Source: Ceratotherium simum simum
Lineage: Eukaryota > Chordata > Mammalia > Perissodactyla > Rhinocerotidae
Reading direction: 5' to 3'
DNA: 64,000 nucleotides
Assembly: GCF_000283155.1 (NCBI RefSeq)
Contig: NW_004454179.1
Location: forward strand, 10,008,661-10,072,660
A model generated the notes under the pieces. That model ran no database searches and had not been told where the DNA came from. It saw only the letters and a list, made by a program, of their open reading frames with translations. Both the position numbers and the translations under genes were made by a program. Positions 12,457-24,745 of this stretch are shown in pieces; the first letter of the stretch is position 1, and every line of letters starts with the position of its first letter.

Positions 12457-13113
12457 GGTACACGGCTGATAGGAACATAAATTGATATAACCCCCTTGGA
12501 AAAGTTTGGCAGTTTCTTAAAATGTTAAGCATACACCCACCATATGAACTAGCCACTCCATTTCTAAATATTTACCCCAAATAAATGAAAGTATATGTCC
12601 ATACAAAGACTTATAGCAAATGTTCATAGCAGCTTTTTTTGTAATAGCTAAAAACTAGAAACAATCCATATGACCATCAACAGGTAAATGGGTAAACAAA
12701 ATTCATGCAATGGAATACTACTCCCTAATAAAAAGAAATGAACTGTTGATAAATGAACAACTTGGAAGAATCTCAAAAAACATTATACTGAATGAAATAA
12801 CCCACACAAAAAGAGTATATACTATATGGTTCCATTTACATAAAATTCTAGAAAATGCAAACTAATCTACAGAGATAGAAAGCAGATCAGTGGTTGTTTG
12901 GAAATGGGATGGGAAACTGGGGAGGGGTAGAAGTTGATAACACTGTACTGTATAATTGAAATTTGCTAGAGAGTAGAACTTAAATGTTCTCACCAAAAAA
13001 AAGAAGAAGAAAAAGGAAAAAGATAAATATGTGTGTGAGGCAATGGATGTGTTACTTTAGATGGGAGGAAGACTTTCACAATGTATACATATATCAAATC
13101 GTCAGGATGTACA

Positions 13114-13115
13114 TT

Positions 13116-13162
<47 letters not shown>

Positions 13163-13165
13163 TTG
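13114..13165. repeat. TTTA microsatellite
   Basis: About twelve to thirteen TTTA units grown from the A-rich tail of the reverse-oriented ERE. Confidence 0.95.
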
Positions 13166-13451
13166 TGAGGAAGATCAGCCCTGAGCTAACATCCATGCTA
13201 ATCCTCCTCTTTTTGCTGAGGAAGACCGGCTCTGAGCTAACATCTATTGCCAATCCTCCTCCTTTTTTTTTCCCCCAAAGCCCCAGCAGATAGTTGTATG
13301 TCATAATTGCACATCCTTCTAGTTGCTGTATGTGGGACACGGCCTCAGCATGGCTGGAGAAGCAGTGTGTCGGTGCGTGCCTGGGATCCGAACCCAGGGC
13401 CGCCAGTAGCGGAGCGCGTGCACTTAACCGCTAAGCCACGGGGCCGGCCCC
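13119..13451 (-). mobile_element. ERE SINE, composite, with expanded TTTA tail
   Basis: Inserted in an L1 3' end. Exact 15-nt duplication AGGATGTACATTTTA at 13,104-13,118 and 13,452-13,466. The A-rich tail (a T-rich leader on this strand) has grown into a TTTA microsatellite at 13,114-13,165. Confidence 0.95.
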
Positions 13452-14049
13452 AGGATGTACATTTTAAATACCTTACAATTTTACTTGTCAATTACACCTC
13501 AATAAAGTTGAAAAAAAAAAAAAGAGACTAGAGAACAACTGATGAGGAATAGATAACTGTGCCTGGTGGGAAACACCCCAATAAAACACCCACAAAGGGA
13601 GCCTTCCCTGCTGGTGCTCAGGAAACCTAGGGGGCTAAACAATAAAGACAATGGTCAGGCAAGAAGCCATTTTATAGCCATCAGCGGGATGTAATTTCAT
13701 CACTGGCCCCCTAGCACATTAGCAGAGGTATGAGCAGTTGGGTGGGAACAACTTTGTGTATTACTTGGTGCTCATTTTTTAAAAATATGAAACGTATTTC
13801 TTCAGAAGTCCAGAGTAAAATAAAATCCCAGAGAGTTTCTTGGAGGGCTGGCTTTGAGGCTCGTGTGGTCACTAGACATCATGTTTCACTCTTGCAGACT
13901 TAAGCTGAATGGTTGCCATCTGTCTCCTCGACTTGCCCTACAATTCACCAAACTAAGGCAGTCTTCTCTCCAGCCTGTCCTTTAACAGATTGCTGTCGCT
14001 GATACAGAATGGCTTGCCTTTAATACTCTTCCCTCTATCCTATTTCCTC

Positions 14050-14165
14050 TTTTTTTAAAAAATTGTGGTAAAAAACACATAACATCAAATTTCCCATCTT
14101 AACTATTTTTAAGTGTACGGTTCAGTAGTGTTAAGCACATTCACATGATTGTGAAACAGATCTAT
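14050..14165 (-). mobile_element. L1 3' UTR fragment, antisense
   Basis: Short piece with the AAATTGTGGTAAAAAACACA to TTCACATGATTGTG segment typical of antisense L1 tails. Confidence 0.6.
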
Positions 14166-14199
14166 CCTATTTCCTCTTGTCCCAAAGCAGCTCTTGTTC

Positions 14200-14660
14200 T
14201 TACTCCACTTTCTCTTGACAGCATCCCAGTCATCCAGATTCAAAGTCTCAGAAACGACCTTTGACTGTTTCTTCTATTCCACTCACTAACTCCACCAGCT
14301 CCACCTGTAAATTCTGTTGATTAAGTCAGCCTCCAAAATGTTTCTCATTTCATCAACCCCTTTCTTTCCAATCCCTTTATCTCTATTCTAATCTAAATCC
14401 TTATTACTTCTTGCCTGGACAATTGCAAGAGTTTCATCAATGATTTTCTTATCTCCAGGATCTCTCTTCTTTGATCCATTTTTTCCAAATTAACATTTTT
14501 TAATAAAAATTTTTAATCGTGTGATTCCTCTGTTGAGAAAAACCTTCAATGACTTTGCCTACAAAATCAAATATGGTGTCATTAGCCTCTCATAGAAGCC
14601 TCTGCCTGATCTGCAGTAACTTGTCTTTCTAGTCTTATATCCAATAAGCATGGTGTGACT
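14200..14660 (+). mobile_element. L2 LINE fragment
   Basis: Pyrimidine-rich sequence with the usual L2 order of motifs (CTTGCCTGGACAATTGCAAGAG, followed by GATCTCTCTTCTTTGATCC). Coordinates approximate. Confidence 0.55.
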
Positions 14661-14949
14661 TCAGGGGATCCACAAGAAGAAAAGAGCCATTATTGATGTA
14701 TAAAGCAGAGAAGGCATCTCCATCAAGGCCATTCCATGGCACCTCTATGACACTGATTTCATTAGTGCTCTCATCTCAAAGAATGCCTTTCCTATCCCAA
14801 ACAATGTTTAAGTGTAAAGTCATTGTGAAATCACAGGCACTGAAAGTGAAATGTTCATGCCTCTTGCATGTCTGCATTATTTTTCTTTTGGAAATAATAG
14901 AAATATAATTTCTTTGGAAAATCATAGAACCAAAGTACTGGAAAAAATC

Positions 14950-15705
14950 TTCTAATTTGTCCACTTCTCTTTATGTCCACTGCCACCACCCTTGGCCAAA
15001 CCACCATCATCTCTCACCTAGACTACCACAGTAGCCTCCTAAATGGTTCTCCCTGCTTCTATTCTATTCCCCCTCTAATCCCTCTTCACATGGAAACCAG
15101 AATACATTTTTCTAAAATATAAAAGATATCATGATACTTTCCTGCTTAAAACCCTCTTATGGCTTCCCATTGCTCTTAGAATAAAATCCAAACATCTTGA
15201 AGGCTCTTTCTGATCTAGTTTATTCCACCTCTTTGATTATCTTCAACTATCCTTCCCTCTTTGCTTACTATGCTTCAGCCATATAGGTCTTTTTTTGGTT
15301 ACACAAAACTGCGTAACTTTTTCCTTGTTTTTAATTTGGCCCTTTGCATTTACTGTTCCTTTCACTGGAATGCTCTTCCCTATATCTATGCCAGATGGCT
15401 CCTTCCTATCTTTCAGGTCTCATCTCATATATCACCTTCTCAGAAATGCCTTCCATGACCACACATTCTAAAGTGGGACTCTAGTCACTTCATATTATCT
15501 TGTTGCATAGCATGTAGTATCTGAAATTATTTTGTCATTTGTTCACTATCTATTTTCCCACCACCGCCACCTCTGTAATGTAAGTTCCATGACAACAAGA
15601 GTTAGCTTCTGTCTCCTTCACAGCTGTATCCCTTGTGCATAGAACAGCAGCCAGCACATCACAGGCACTTATTAAATATGTGTTGAACAAATGAATGAAC
15701 TATCT
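14950..15705 (+). mobile_element. L2 LINE 3' part
   Basis: Long recognisable L2: AAAACCCTCTTATGGCTTCC near 15,149, then CACTGGAATGCTCTTCCCTA near 15,363, then the ending CACAGGCACTTATTAAATAT followed by TTGAACAAATGAATGAAC. Confidence 0.85.
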
Positions 15706-15714
15706 TCAAGCAGT

Positions 15715-16080
15715 CTGAAAGGAGAACAGCCTGTTCTCCCCTTAAATATCTCCAGAGAAGATTCCACAATTTTTCTGGAAATGAATTCCAGCATCCAATA
15801 ACTTTTAGGTGTCAAAGAGGTCCTCCTAATATCCAACCAAAATCCTTCCTAAAGCAATTGTTGTCTCTTCTCATTTCGTCCTCAATGGAATCATTAAATT
15901 GCCTTTTTATAGTCCGTAGTAGATTTGTTATTAGGCCTTCTTAACACTAGTTCTGCATCTCATGCTTTCTAACATTCTTGTGCTCTTCTGATCCTTGTCA
16001 AAGTTCTCTGACTCAAGCTTCACTTGTGAGCCCAACATTGAACACAAATATTGCTGCTTGAAATAATGCCTACAGAAGAA
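15715..16080 (+). mobile_element. Possible CR1/L3-type LINE remnant
   Basis: Contains TCCTAATATCCAACC and a later GTTCTCTGACTCAAGC to CCAACATTGAACACAA stretch, as in CR1-like 3' regions. Very old; assignment tentative. Confidence 0.4.
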
Positions 16081-16089
16081 AACGTCAAC

Positions 16090-17879
16090 TTATAAGTACC
16101 TACCTTAAAAAGAGTAGTCCCTACATCACCCCACTTCTTTCTTCATCTTTTTTCTGTAGGTTCCCATATGTGTTTTCATAAGAGCCTTTTGTGAAAATGC
16201 TTGGACTTTCTCAAGAATCTGCAGGTTCAAATGAGAAGAAATCGTGAAAGAGCTAAAGAATGCAGATCCTAGAAAAACTCCTGACCACAATATATACTGG
16301 CCCACCTGTGTTTTGGCCACTCCACGCAAAGCAGGTTACAGGCACAGGGTCTGAAACTCCAATGACCCAGAGGAAAGTTGAATGAATAGCAGTTAAAGCA
16401 CACTTTAGTGAGAAGTTATTAAGACTAAAAGTGGACTTTGGGAGTAAATCTCCTCATAGTTGAAGGGGGGCAAAAGCAAATGGAACTGAGGATCTTCTAA
16501 ATGGCACTAGCCAAGGCTATCTCTGAGAAGAATTTGGTTTAGTTAGACAGTATGGCACTGTGGTTAAAATGACAAGCTCTGGAGTCAGGCACACCGAGGT
16601 TCAATCCCGGCTTGCCACTTACCCACGGTGTAAACCTGGGCACCTGACCTTGCCACTCCAAGCCTCAGCTTCTTCACCTGGAAGTGAAGGCAATGATAAT
16701 ACTGCACCCCTCATAGAGCTGTGAGAATTAAATGACTTAATTCATGTTCGCCTCTCCATAGGATTATAGGAATTGCTCAGTACATTTTAGTTACTACTAT
16801 GAATTCTATGTTCTCTAAATTCATTTATTTCTGTGTGTGTGGCTTCAGATTTTATTTTTTAACTCCTCAAGTTTTTTAAAAATTAAAGATTTTTTTGTTT
16901 GTTTTCTTACTATTTAAGGACTTTGCCTTGTCTAAACTAAAGGACTTTTTCATACTTGAGTCAGGATAGCTGGAGGATCAGAGTATATTGAGACACCAGA
17001 TGTGATGATGGCAGCAGCCATCCATGCTCATATAGCTCTCTGGGACCATGTAAACTCATGTCTGGGAAAAAAGGCAGCCAAAAGTGTTCAGCGCAATAGA
17101 TACTGATAAGTCCTTGTGTAAATGTAGGCAAATGAATACGCAAATATCAGTTACAGAATACGGCCAGAGATGAACAGAAGTCATGATGAGCAAACAAAAA
17201 ACCATCATCTCTTGAGATGTGTTCACCAATTTTCTCACAGTGTATGGGTGAATGACAATCCTACTGGGAAATAAGAGGAAGACAAAAAGGGTAAATATCC
17301 TAGCCTAGAGTATAAGAGCAAGACAAAAATTTGGACACATAGTCTATTGAGAGATAACAGTACTTACCTAAAGATATATCACAAGTCTCAACTTAATCTG
17401 CAAGAATTAAAGCTGACACTTATAAAATCTCATAAAATGATAGTGGGGGGGTGGAGAATAAATCCATATCAGCGTTAGGAAAGAAGAAAGAGTATCACTA
17501 GTCTGTGAGAAATGTTAAGGTGATTTGCAAAGATAAAAAAACAGCCAAGAGTCACACGGAGATGGTGGAGGTGGGGAGGGAAATAAAAACACTCTAAGGT
17601 TATTATCGTGTTTGGGAAAAGGATACAGATACTTATTAACCTTAGCTGTCAATAGAAAAATGTAAATTAAATATACAGTTTAAAATTTAAGAGTAGTCAC
17701 TAAAGAATAAGATTAAGATATATAGCTTCTAAACAGCTAGAGAGGAAACACGGAGCCAACTTACGAGAGGAGTGATGCTAATGATGATATAACAAGAATG
17801 TATAAGTGGATAAGATAAAATAAGATAGGTGGATACATCCAAACATATCAGTAATGACGAAAAAATGTGGTTGAATTAA
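16090..17879. other. Intergenic, no gene seen
   Basis: Apart from the MIR at 16.55 kb, A/T-rich sequence with nothing recognisable. Its right part may be further L1 decay. Confidence 0.6.
16548..16785 (+). mobile_element. MIR SINE, well preserved
   Basis: GACAGTATGGCACTGTGGTT, GGTTCAATCCCGGCTTGCC, CTCAGCTTCTTCACCTGG and CATAGAGCTGTGAGAATTAA in the proper order. Confidence 0.88.
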
Positions 17880-19445
17880 ACTTCCATATTAAAGGACAGG
17901 CTCTCAGATTGGGTTAAAAATAAAAACTTTAATTCATAGCCATATACTATTTACAATATGCCTGCCTAAAACAAAAGGAAAACAGAGAAATAGGAAAAAA
18001 ATGTACCAAGAATATGATCATTATAAAAAGAAATTTAAAATGTATTAACATAAGATGAAAATAGATTTGAAGGCTAAAAACCTTAAATGGGACAGAAAGG
18101 GATACTTCACATTAATAGAAGTCCAAACAATTAAGAAGATATGACTATCATAAAATTTTATGAGTGAGAGCCAGAAAGAAAAAATAGAATGAGAAATTGA
18201 CTTTCAACTCTATTTCATAGAGTTTAGATATTTGGGTTATCAAACATAGACTTCAAAATAAATATTTTAATAAATAAATACTTCAAAAAATGAAAGAAGA
18301 AATAGAAAATTTCTTGGTTAAGGCTCGAGAGACTATAAAAATTACAATAAAGATTGAAAAACACATAGAATTTATTGAAGTGAAAAATAAAATAATTGAA
18401 ATTTAAAACTTAATGAATAAGTTTAACAGTGGATTAGAAGCCAAGAAAAAGAATCAGTGAACTGGAAGACAGGTGTGAAGAAATTACCCAAAATGCAGTT
18501 CAGAAAACAAAGACACAGGAAAGATGAATAAGAGATAAGGGAGGGTACAGTGAAAAAGTACTAACACAGATTCAGTCATAATGCTAGAAGAAGAGGAGAG
18601 AGAGAATGGGCCAAATGCAATATGTGAAGAGAAAATGGCTGAGAATTTTCCAGAACTAATAAAAAGCATCAAACCACAGATTCAGGAAACAACAAATCAC
18701 AAGAAAGTTAAGTAAAAAAAAAACAAACTCACCTTTAGAAACAGCATAGTGGAACTGCAGAACACTCAAAGCAAAAAGAATATCTTAAAAGCAGACAGAA
18801 AGTCACTACTTTCAAAGTTAAGATTATTAGACTTAAAGCTGACATTTTAGCGGGAATAATGGAAGCCAGAAAACAGTAATACCTTTAATAGGCCCAAATA
18901 AAATAACTATAAACCTAGAATTATATATTCAGTAAAACTATCTTTCAAAAACAAGAATGAAATAAAAACATTTCAAACAAAAATTGTGAGAGTTTGCCAC
19001 CACATCACACTAAATGTTGTAATTCAGGTAGAAGGAAATTATCTCTTTCTTGAAATCACAGATAAAATAATTAGCAAAAAAGTGGTATATATGTGGGTGA
19101 ATCTAAAACAGCAATGACTAGATGAAACTATAATGATAATGTCTTGTGAGGTTTATGTAAAACGAGATAGAGTTAAAGTACATGACAATAATAAATATAT
19201 AAATTAGGAGGAAGACAATTAGAGTCAAAGTTTTCTAAAGTCCCTTTATTGTTTAGAGTGGAGTAAAGAGACTGATTAACTTTGGACTTTGGAAAGTTGA
19301 GTATGGATAATAAAATTTCAAGAGTAAACACTAAAAGAATAGAGAGAAGGGATAACTTCCAAGTTACTAGAGGGAAATAAGGAATGAAAAAAATATCCAA
19401 TCACTTTAAAAGAATGCAAGAAAAGATAGAAAAAGATGCCTGGAG

Positions 19446-19630
19446 GGCCGGCCCCGTGGCTTAGCGGTTAAGTGTGCGCGCTCCACTACTGGCAGCCCGG
19501 GTTCGGATCCCGGGCGCGCACGGACGCACTGCTTCTCCGGCCATGCTGAGGCCGCGTCCCACATACAGCAACTAGAAGGATGTGCAGCTATGACATACAA
19601 CTATCTACTGGGGCTTTGGGGGGAAAAAAA
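19446..19630 (+). mobile_element. ERE SINE, short-tail type
   Basis: Close to the family consensus. Duplication AAAAGATGCCTGGAG (19,431-19,445) against AAAAGATACCTGGAG (19,631-19,645), one mismatch. It interrupts the old L1 mosaic. Confidence 0.95.
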
Positions 19631-20154
19631 AAAAGATACCTGGAGGGGAGGTAGGACAAATAGAAATCACCAAAAAAAATGGCAGGAGGAAATTCAAATA
19701 TGTCAGTAATCACAATAAATGTAAGTGAATTACATTTAAATCAAAGATAGATTGATTAAAAGTAAACCTGTCTATATGAGGTTTACAAGAGAGACATAAA
19801 ACGTAGGGACACAGAAAGTTTTGAAGTAAAAGGATGTAAAAAGATATACCAGGCAAACACTAACAACAACAACAATTTGGTTAGCTATACTAACATCAGA
19901 CAAAATAAACTTTACCACAAAAAGTACCACTTGAGGTAAAGAAAATCAATTCATCAGGAAGGTTTAACGATTGTGAACAACATAATTCAAAATCTTATTT
20001 AATGGACACATCTAGAAGATACCCAACATTACAAAGTATATATTCTCCAAGAATTAAAAAATACTTAGAACAGAATGACATAAATATACCACATACGTGA
20101 TACAGCCAAAGCAGTACCTGGAAGGAAATTTATAACCTTAAATGCTTTTGAAAA

Positions 20155-20235
20155 GAAGATGACCATGATAAGGCTGCTTGAGTGTGCCCCCAACACAGCA
20201 GCTGGCTTCCCCCAGAGCAAGTGATCCATGATTGA
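20155..20235. repeat. Fragment sharing sequence with the LTR-like block at 21.8 kb
   Basis: About 60 bases around GGCTGCTTGAGTGTGCCCCC match GGCTGCTTGAGTATGCTCCC near 21,803, with the same following CAACACA and CTGGCTTCC. It is probably a piece of the same repeat family caught in the L1. Confidence 0.5.
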
Positions 20236-21074
20236 GGGAAAAATGCATGCAACTTAAGAAGTTAGAAAAAAGGAAAGCATAATAAATCCAAAGAAAGTAA
20301 AAGGAAGGAACTAATAAAGATAAAATCAGAAAAGAATACTTTACATACATACATACTTTCTATGTGCCAGGCACAGTTCTAAAATCTTAGCATTTATTAA
20401 CTTAAGAAAATCATACAACAGAGAGGATTAACGAAACCAAAATTTGATTTTTATAAAAAACTATTAAAATTAAAAAACCTCTGGCAAGATTGATCAAGAA
20501 AAGAGATGGAAGGAGATCCAAATAGTAATAGTTATAAAAATGAGAACACTATAAATATGATTAAGTAGATAATTGTATATTATGAAAAAACGTATATCAA
20601 TAAATGTGGAAACCTGCATGAAATGACGATTTTCCAGAAAAAAATATGACTTACTAAGACTGACTCAAGGAAAAATAAAAACCTTGAATAATCCTATAGC
20701 CATTAAATCATTGAAACAATAATTTAAAATCTTCCCACAAAGAAATCAGGTCCAGAATGTTTCACCAGTGAGTTCTAACGTACATTCAAGGGCCAAAAAA
20801 TTCCACCTTATATAAACCAATCCAGGCTATTGACAAGGACAAACCACTCCCCAATTAATTCTGTAAAGCTAGCAAAATTATGGTAACAAAACTTGACAAG
20901 GACTTTATGAGAAAGGAAAATTGTAGGTCATACACACTCAATAACACAGATGCAAAAATCCTAATAAAGTGTTAGAAAACTAAATCTAATAATGTACAAA
21001 AATGACAATACATTATGACCAAGATGGGTTTATCCAGAAATGCAAGCTTGGTTTAACATTAGAAAATCAATCAA

Positions 21075-21320
21075 GGGGCCGGCCCTGTGGCGTAGCGGTT
21101 AAGTGTGTGCGCTCTGCTGCTGGCAGCCTGGGTTCGGATCCTGGGGGCGCACCAATGCACCGCTTGTTAGGCCATGCTGTGGCGGCGTCCTACATAAAGT
21201 GGAGGAAGATGGGCACAGATGTTAGCTCAGGGCCAGTCTTCCTCAGCAAAAAAAGAGGAGGATTGGCATGGATGTTAGCTCAGGGCTGATCTTCCTCACA
21301 AAAAAAAAAAAAGAAAAAAA
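21075..21320 (+). mobile_element. ERE SINE, long-tail type
   Basis: Two tail modules. Exact duplication AGAAAATCAATCAA at 21,061-21,074 and 21,321-21,334. Inserted into old L1 sequence. Confidence 0.95.
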
Positions 21321-21494
21321 AGAAAATCAATCAATATAATTCACTATATTTGCATATTAAAAAAAGATATTATGTTCATTCACTAGATAGATAAAATGCA
21401 TATGATAAAATTCAACATCAATTCATAATTTTAAAAAATATCTTATAAAACTAGGAATAGATGGGAACTTCCTTAATCTGATAGAGCCTCTGCA

Positions 21495-22025
21495 AAAACT
21501 CCCTGTATTAGCTATCTATTACTACATAACAAATCACCCCAAAGCTTAATGCCCTAACAAAATAATAAACATTTATGTTTTCACATAGTTTCTGTGAGTC
21601 AGAAAGTCAGGGCAGCTTAGCTGGGTGGTTCTAGCTTAGGGTTTCTCATACAGTTTCAGTCAAGAATGTTGGCCAGTACTGCTGTGATCTGAAGGCTTGA
21701 CTGCGGCTCGAGGATCCTCTTCCAAAGTGGTTCACTCACAGAGCTGGCAAAGTGATGCTGGTTGCTGGCAAGAGGCCTCTTTGCCACACTGACCCTCCCA
21801 TAGGGCTGCTTGAGTATGCTCCCAACACAATATCTGGCTTCCGAAAAAGAGCAAAGTGGGAACACCAATATCTTTTATAATCTAGCCTCAGAAGTCACAC
21901 CATCGTTTCCTCAATATTCTATTATGCAGATCAGCTCTATTCAGGGTTGGGGTGTGAATATCATTAGGCAAAAATCATTTGGGGCCCTCTTGGGGACTGG
22001 TTATCACAATGCCATTTCAAATATT
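21495..22025 (-). mobile_element. Probable old LTR (MaLR-like), family uncertain
   Basis: Begins TGTATTAGCTATCTATTACT with ACATAACAAATCACCCCAAA, the reverse-complement pattern of MaLR-class LTR ends, and separates two L1 ORF2 segments. No internal viral gene is present. Confidence 0.45.
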
Positions 22026-23372
22026 TTATGGTGAAACATTCAAATTATTTCCTGTAATTTCATGAACAAGACAAAGGTTGCCACTATCATCACTTCTATC
22101 CAACATTGATCTAAAGGTCTTAGCTGAGAAAGAAAAACAAGAAAAAGAAACAGTCACTATTTTCAGATCATACAGATGTATCAACATAGACAAGGCAAAA
22201 GACTATACCACAAAATATTAGAATTAAGGTAAATAATGTTTCTGGATACAAAGCCAATATACAAAAATCAGTTGGATTTTTATACGTCAGCAACAATCAG
22301 AAAATGCAATTTCTAAAAAGTTATTTCACTTACAATAGCATAAAAAATATGAAGTACCTAGCAATAAACCTAACAAAATATGGAGAATATTAAGCTCTTG
22401 ATGGAGAAGATCATAAAACTTCATTGAAAAACATTATAGAAGACCTGAATAAATGGAGGGACAGGAAGACTCAGTGTTGTGAAGACACCAATTCTCCCCA
22501 AATTGATCTGTAGATCTGATAAATTCCGATCAAAATCCTAAAAGTGTTTTGGGAGGAAGAAAGAATTGACAAAGTGATTCTGAAGAATTAGATGGGAGGA
22601 CTTGCCATACAAAATATAAAGAATTATTATAAATCCCTAGTAATTAAAATATCTTACTGATGTAGAGATAAAAAGTGTAGCCAATGAAATAAAATAGCCC
22701 TGAAACAGACCCATGAATGGATGAAAACTTGGCTTATGAAAGAACTGGTAATAAAGAGCAGTGGAAAAAGGATAGATAGCTTTTTTGATAAATGGTACCT
22801 AGTTATCCATATGAAAAATAACTAAATTGGACTCCTATCTGACACCACACACAAAATTCAATTCTAAGTGAATCTGGAACCTAAATGTAAAAGGCAAACT
22901 ATAATATTTTGAGAACAGAATATCGGAGACTAACTTTACAATCTATGAGTAGGAACGAATTTCTTAAACAAGACACAAAGGGCACAAGTCTTTAACAATA
23001 AAAACAATAATAATAAATTTCATAGATTCTCAGATGCCAACTATTTTATGATGCATTTCAAGAGAGGAAAAATATTGCCAATTAAACTATAGGATAACGT
23101 TTTCTTATTACTTAGAATTTTTAATCTTATACTATTAAAAACTTATTTAAGCATAGGTTTTATGTGCATGCATAAGAAAGAAAATTTGAGGGAAATATTC
23201 CTGGTTAAAATATTCCTAAGATGTTTTCATATTCAGAGCCTGAATCTCATGAATAGTCTTTGGCTCCATTCTCGACTTCTGTGTTTTCAACATACCTTCT
23301 GTTTCTTAAAAAGTGCTCCATACTGTCTTCAGGATTTTCTTTCAAGCCACTGGCGCCTATTTTGCAAATTTT

Positions 23373-23669
23373 TTTTTGTGTGTGTGAGGAAGATCAGCCC
23401 TGAGCTAACATCTGTGCTAATCCTCCTCTTTTTGCTGAGGAAGACCGGCTCTGAGCTAACATCTATTGCCAATCCTCCTCCTTTTTATTTTCCCCAAAGC
23501 CCCAGTAGATAGTTGTATGTCATAGTTGCACATCCTTCTAGTTGCTGTATGTGGGACGCGGCCTCAGCATGGCCGGAGAAGCGGTGCGTCAGTGCACGCC
23601 CGGGATCCAAACCTGGGCTGCCAGTAGCGGAGCGTGTGCACTTAACCACTAAGCCACGGGGCCGGCCAC
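23373..23669 (-). mobile_element. ERE SINE, composite
   Basis: Reverse orientation with both tail types. Exact duplication ATTTTGCAAATTTT at 23,359-23,372 and 23,670-23,683. Confidence 0.95.
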
Positions 23670-23947
23670 ATTTTGCAAATTTTGATGTCAACATTTCCTT
23701 GATTTACAAGAAAGTGTCAATAGACTATTTCAGACAATAACCAGGACTTATAGTTGTTTTCCATACATTATTTCCAGTCTTTAAATAAGACTGTTATTTA
23801 AATTTGACATTTAAATTTAATGTCAAAGGATTGCAGTTGTCCAGTAATGAGATCAGAAGTAACAACCAAGTCCCTATATGCACAGGTAACAACAACTACA
23901 ACATGACTTGTTGCCTAGCTGGCAGGGATTGTAAGATCCATCAATTG

Positions 23948-24205
23948 GGGGCTGGCCCGGTGGCGAAGCGTTTAAGTTCGCGCGCTCCACTGCTGGCGGC
24001 CCAGGTTTGGATCCCCGGTGCGCACCAAGGCACCGCTTGTCAAGCCATGCTGTGGCGGCGTCCCATATAAAGTGGAAGAAGATGGGCATGGATGTTAGCC
24101 CAGGGCCAGTCTTCCTCGGCAAAAAGAGGAGGATTGGCATGGATGTTAGCTCAGGGCTGATCTTCCTCACAAAAAAATAAATTAATTAATTAATTAAAAA
24201 AAAAA
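23948..24205 (+). mobile_element. ERE SINE, long-tail type
   Basis: Two tail modules, then an ATTA microsatellite and an A run. Exact duplication AGATCCATCAATTG at 23,934-23,947 and 24,206-24,219. Confidence 0.95.
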
Positions 24206-24228
24206 AGATCCATCAATTGTAAGAGATG

Positions 24229-24745
24229 CTGTTTTCATTTCCTATGGCCGCTGTAACAAATTACCACAAATGTGGGGCTTAAAACAACACACATTTATTA
24301 TCTTACATTTCTAGAAGCTAGAAGTCTGGCATCAGTTTCAATGGGCCAAAATCAAAGTGTGGGCAGGGCCATGTTCCCTCCAGAGGCTCTAGGAGGAAAT
24401 CCATTTCCTTGCCTTTTCTGGCTTCTAGGACTGCATTCCTTAGCTCATGGCCTCTTCTTCCATCTTCAAAGCCAGCAGCATAGCATCTTCAAATTTTTCT
24501 CTATTTCCATTGTCAAATTGCCTTCTCCTTTCTGTCACTGCAATCAAACCTCCCTCTGCCTCTGTCTTATAGGGACACTTGCAGTTGCATTTAGCCCACC
24601 CAGATAATCCAGGGAAATCTCACCATCTCAAAATCCTTAATTTAATCACATTTGCAAAGTAACATTAGCCATGTAAGGTAACAGTCACAAGTTCCAGGGT
24701 TTAGGACCTGGACATCTTTGAGGGGGCACTATTCAGCCTACCACG
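24229..24745 (-). mobile_element. MLT1-like solo LTR (ERVL-MaLR)
   Basis: On the - strand it opens TGGTAGGCTGAATAGTGCCC and ends in the AAATGTGTGTTGTTTTAAGC, then ACAGCGGCCATAGGAAA region, with a poly(A)-signal-like ATAATAAATG. About 515 bp, no internal region, no coding capacity. Confidence 0.8.

Larger units (their letters stand above)
12465..13526 (+). mobile_element. L1 3' end, sense, interrupted by an ERE
   Basis: ORF2 C-terminal region and 3' UTR in the opposite orientation to the preceding L1, ending in CAATAAAGTTG and a poly(A) run at about 13,512-13,524. The ERE duplication at 13.1 and 13.45 kb shows the two pieces were once continuous. Confidence 0.87.

Noticed and set aside
16126..16329. 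67-codon - strand frame (begins MRGVAKTQVG)
   Set aside because: Looks mildly protein-like but matches no family I know; short and isolated. Treated as chance.
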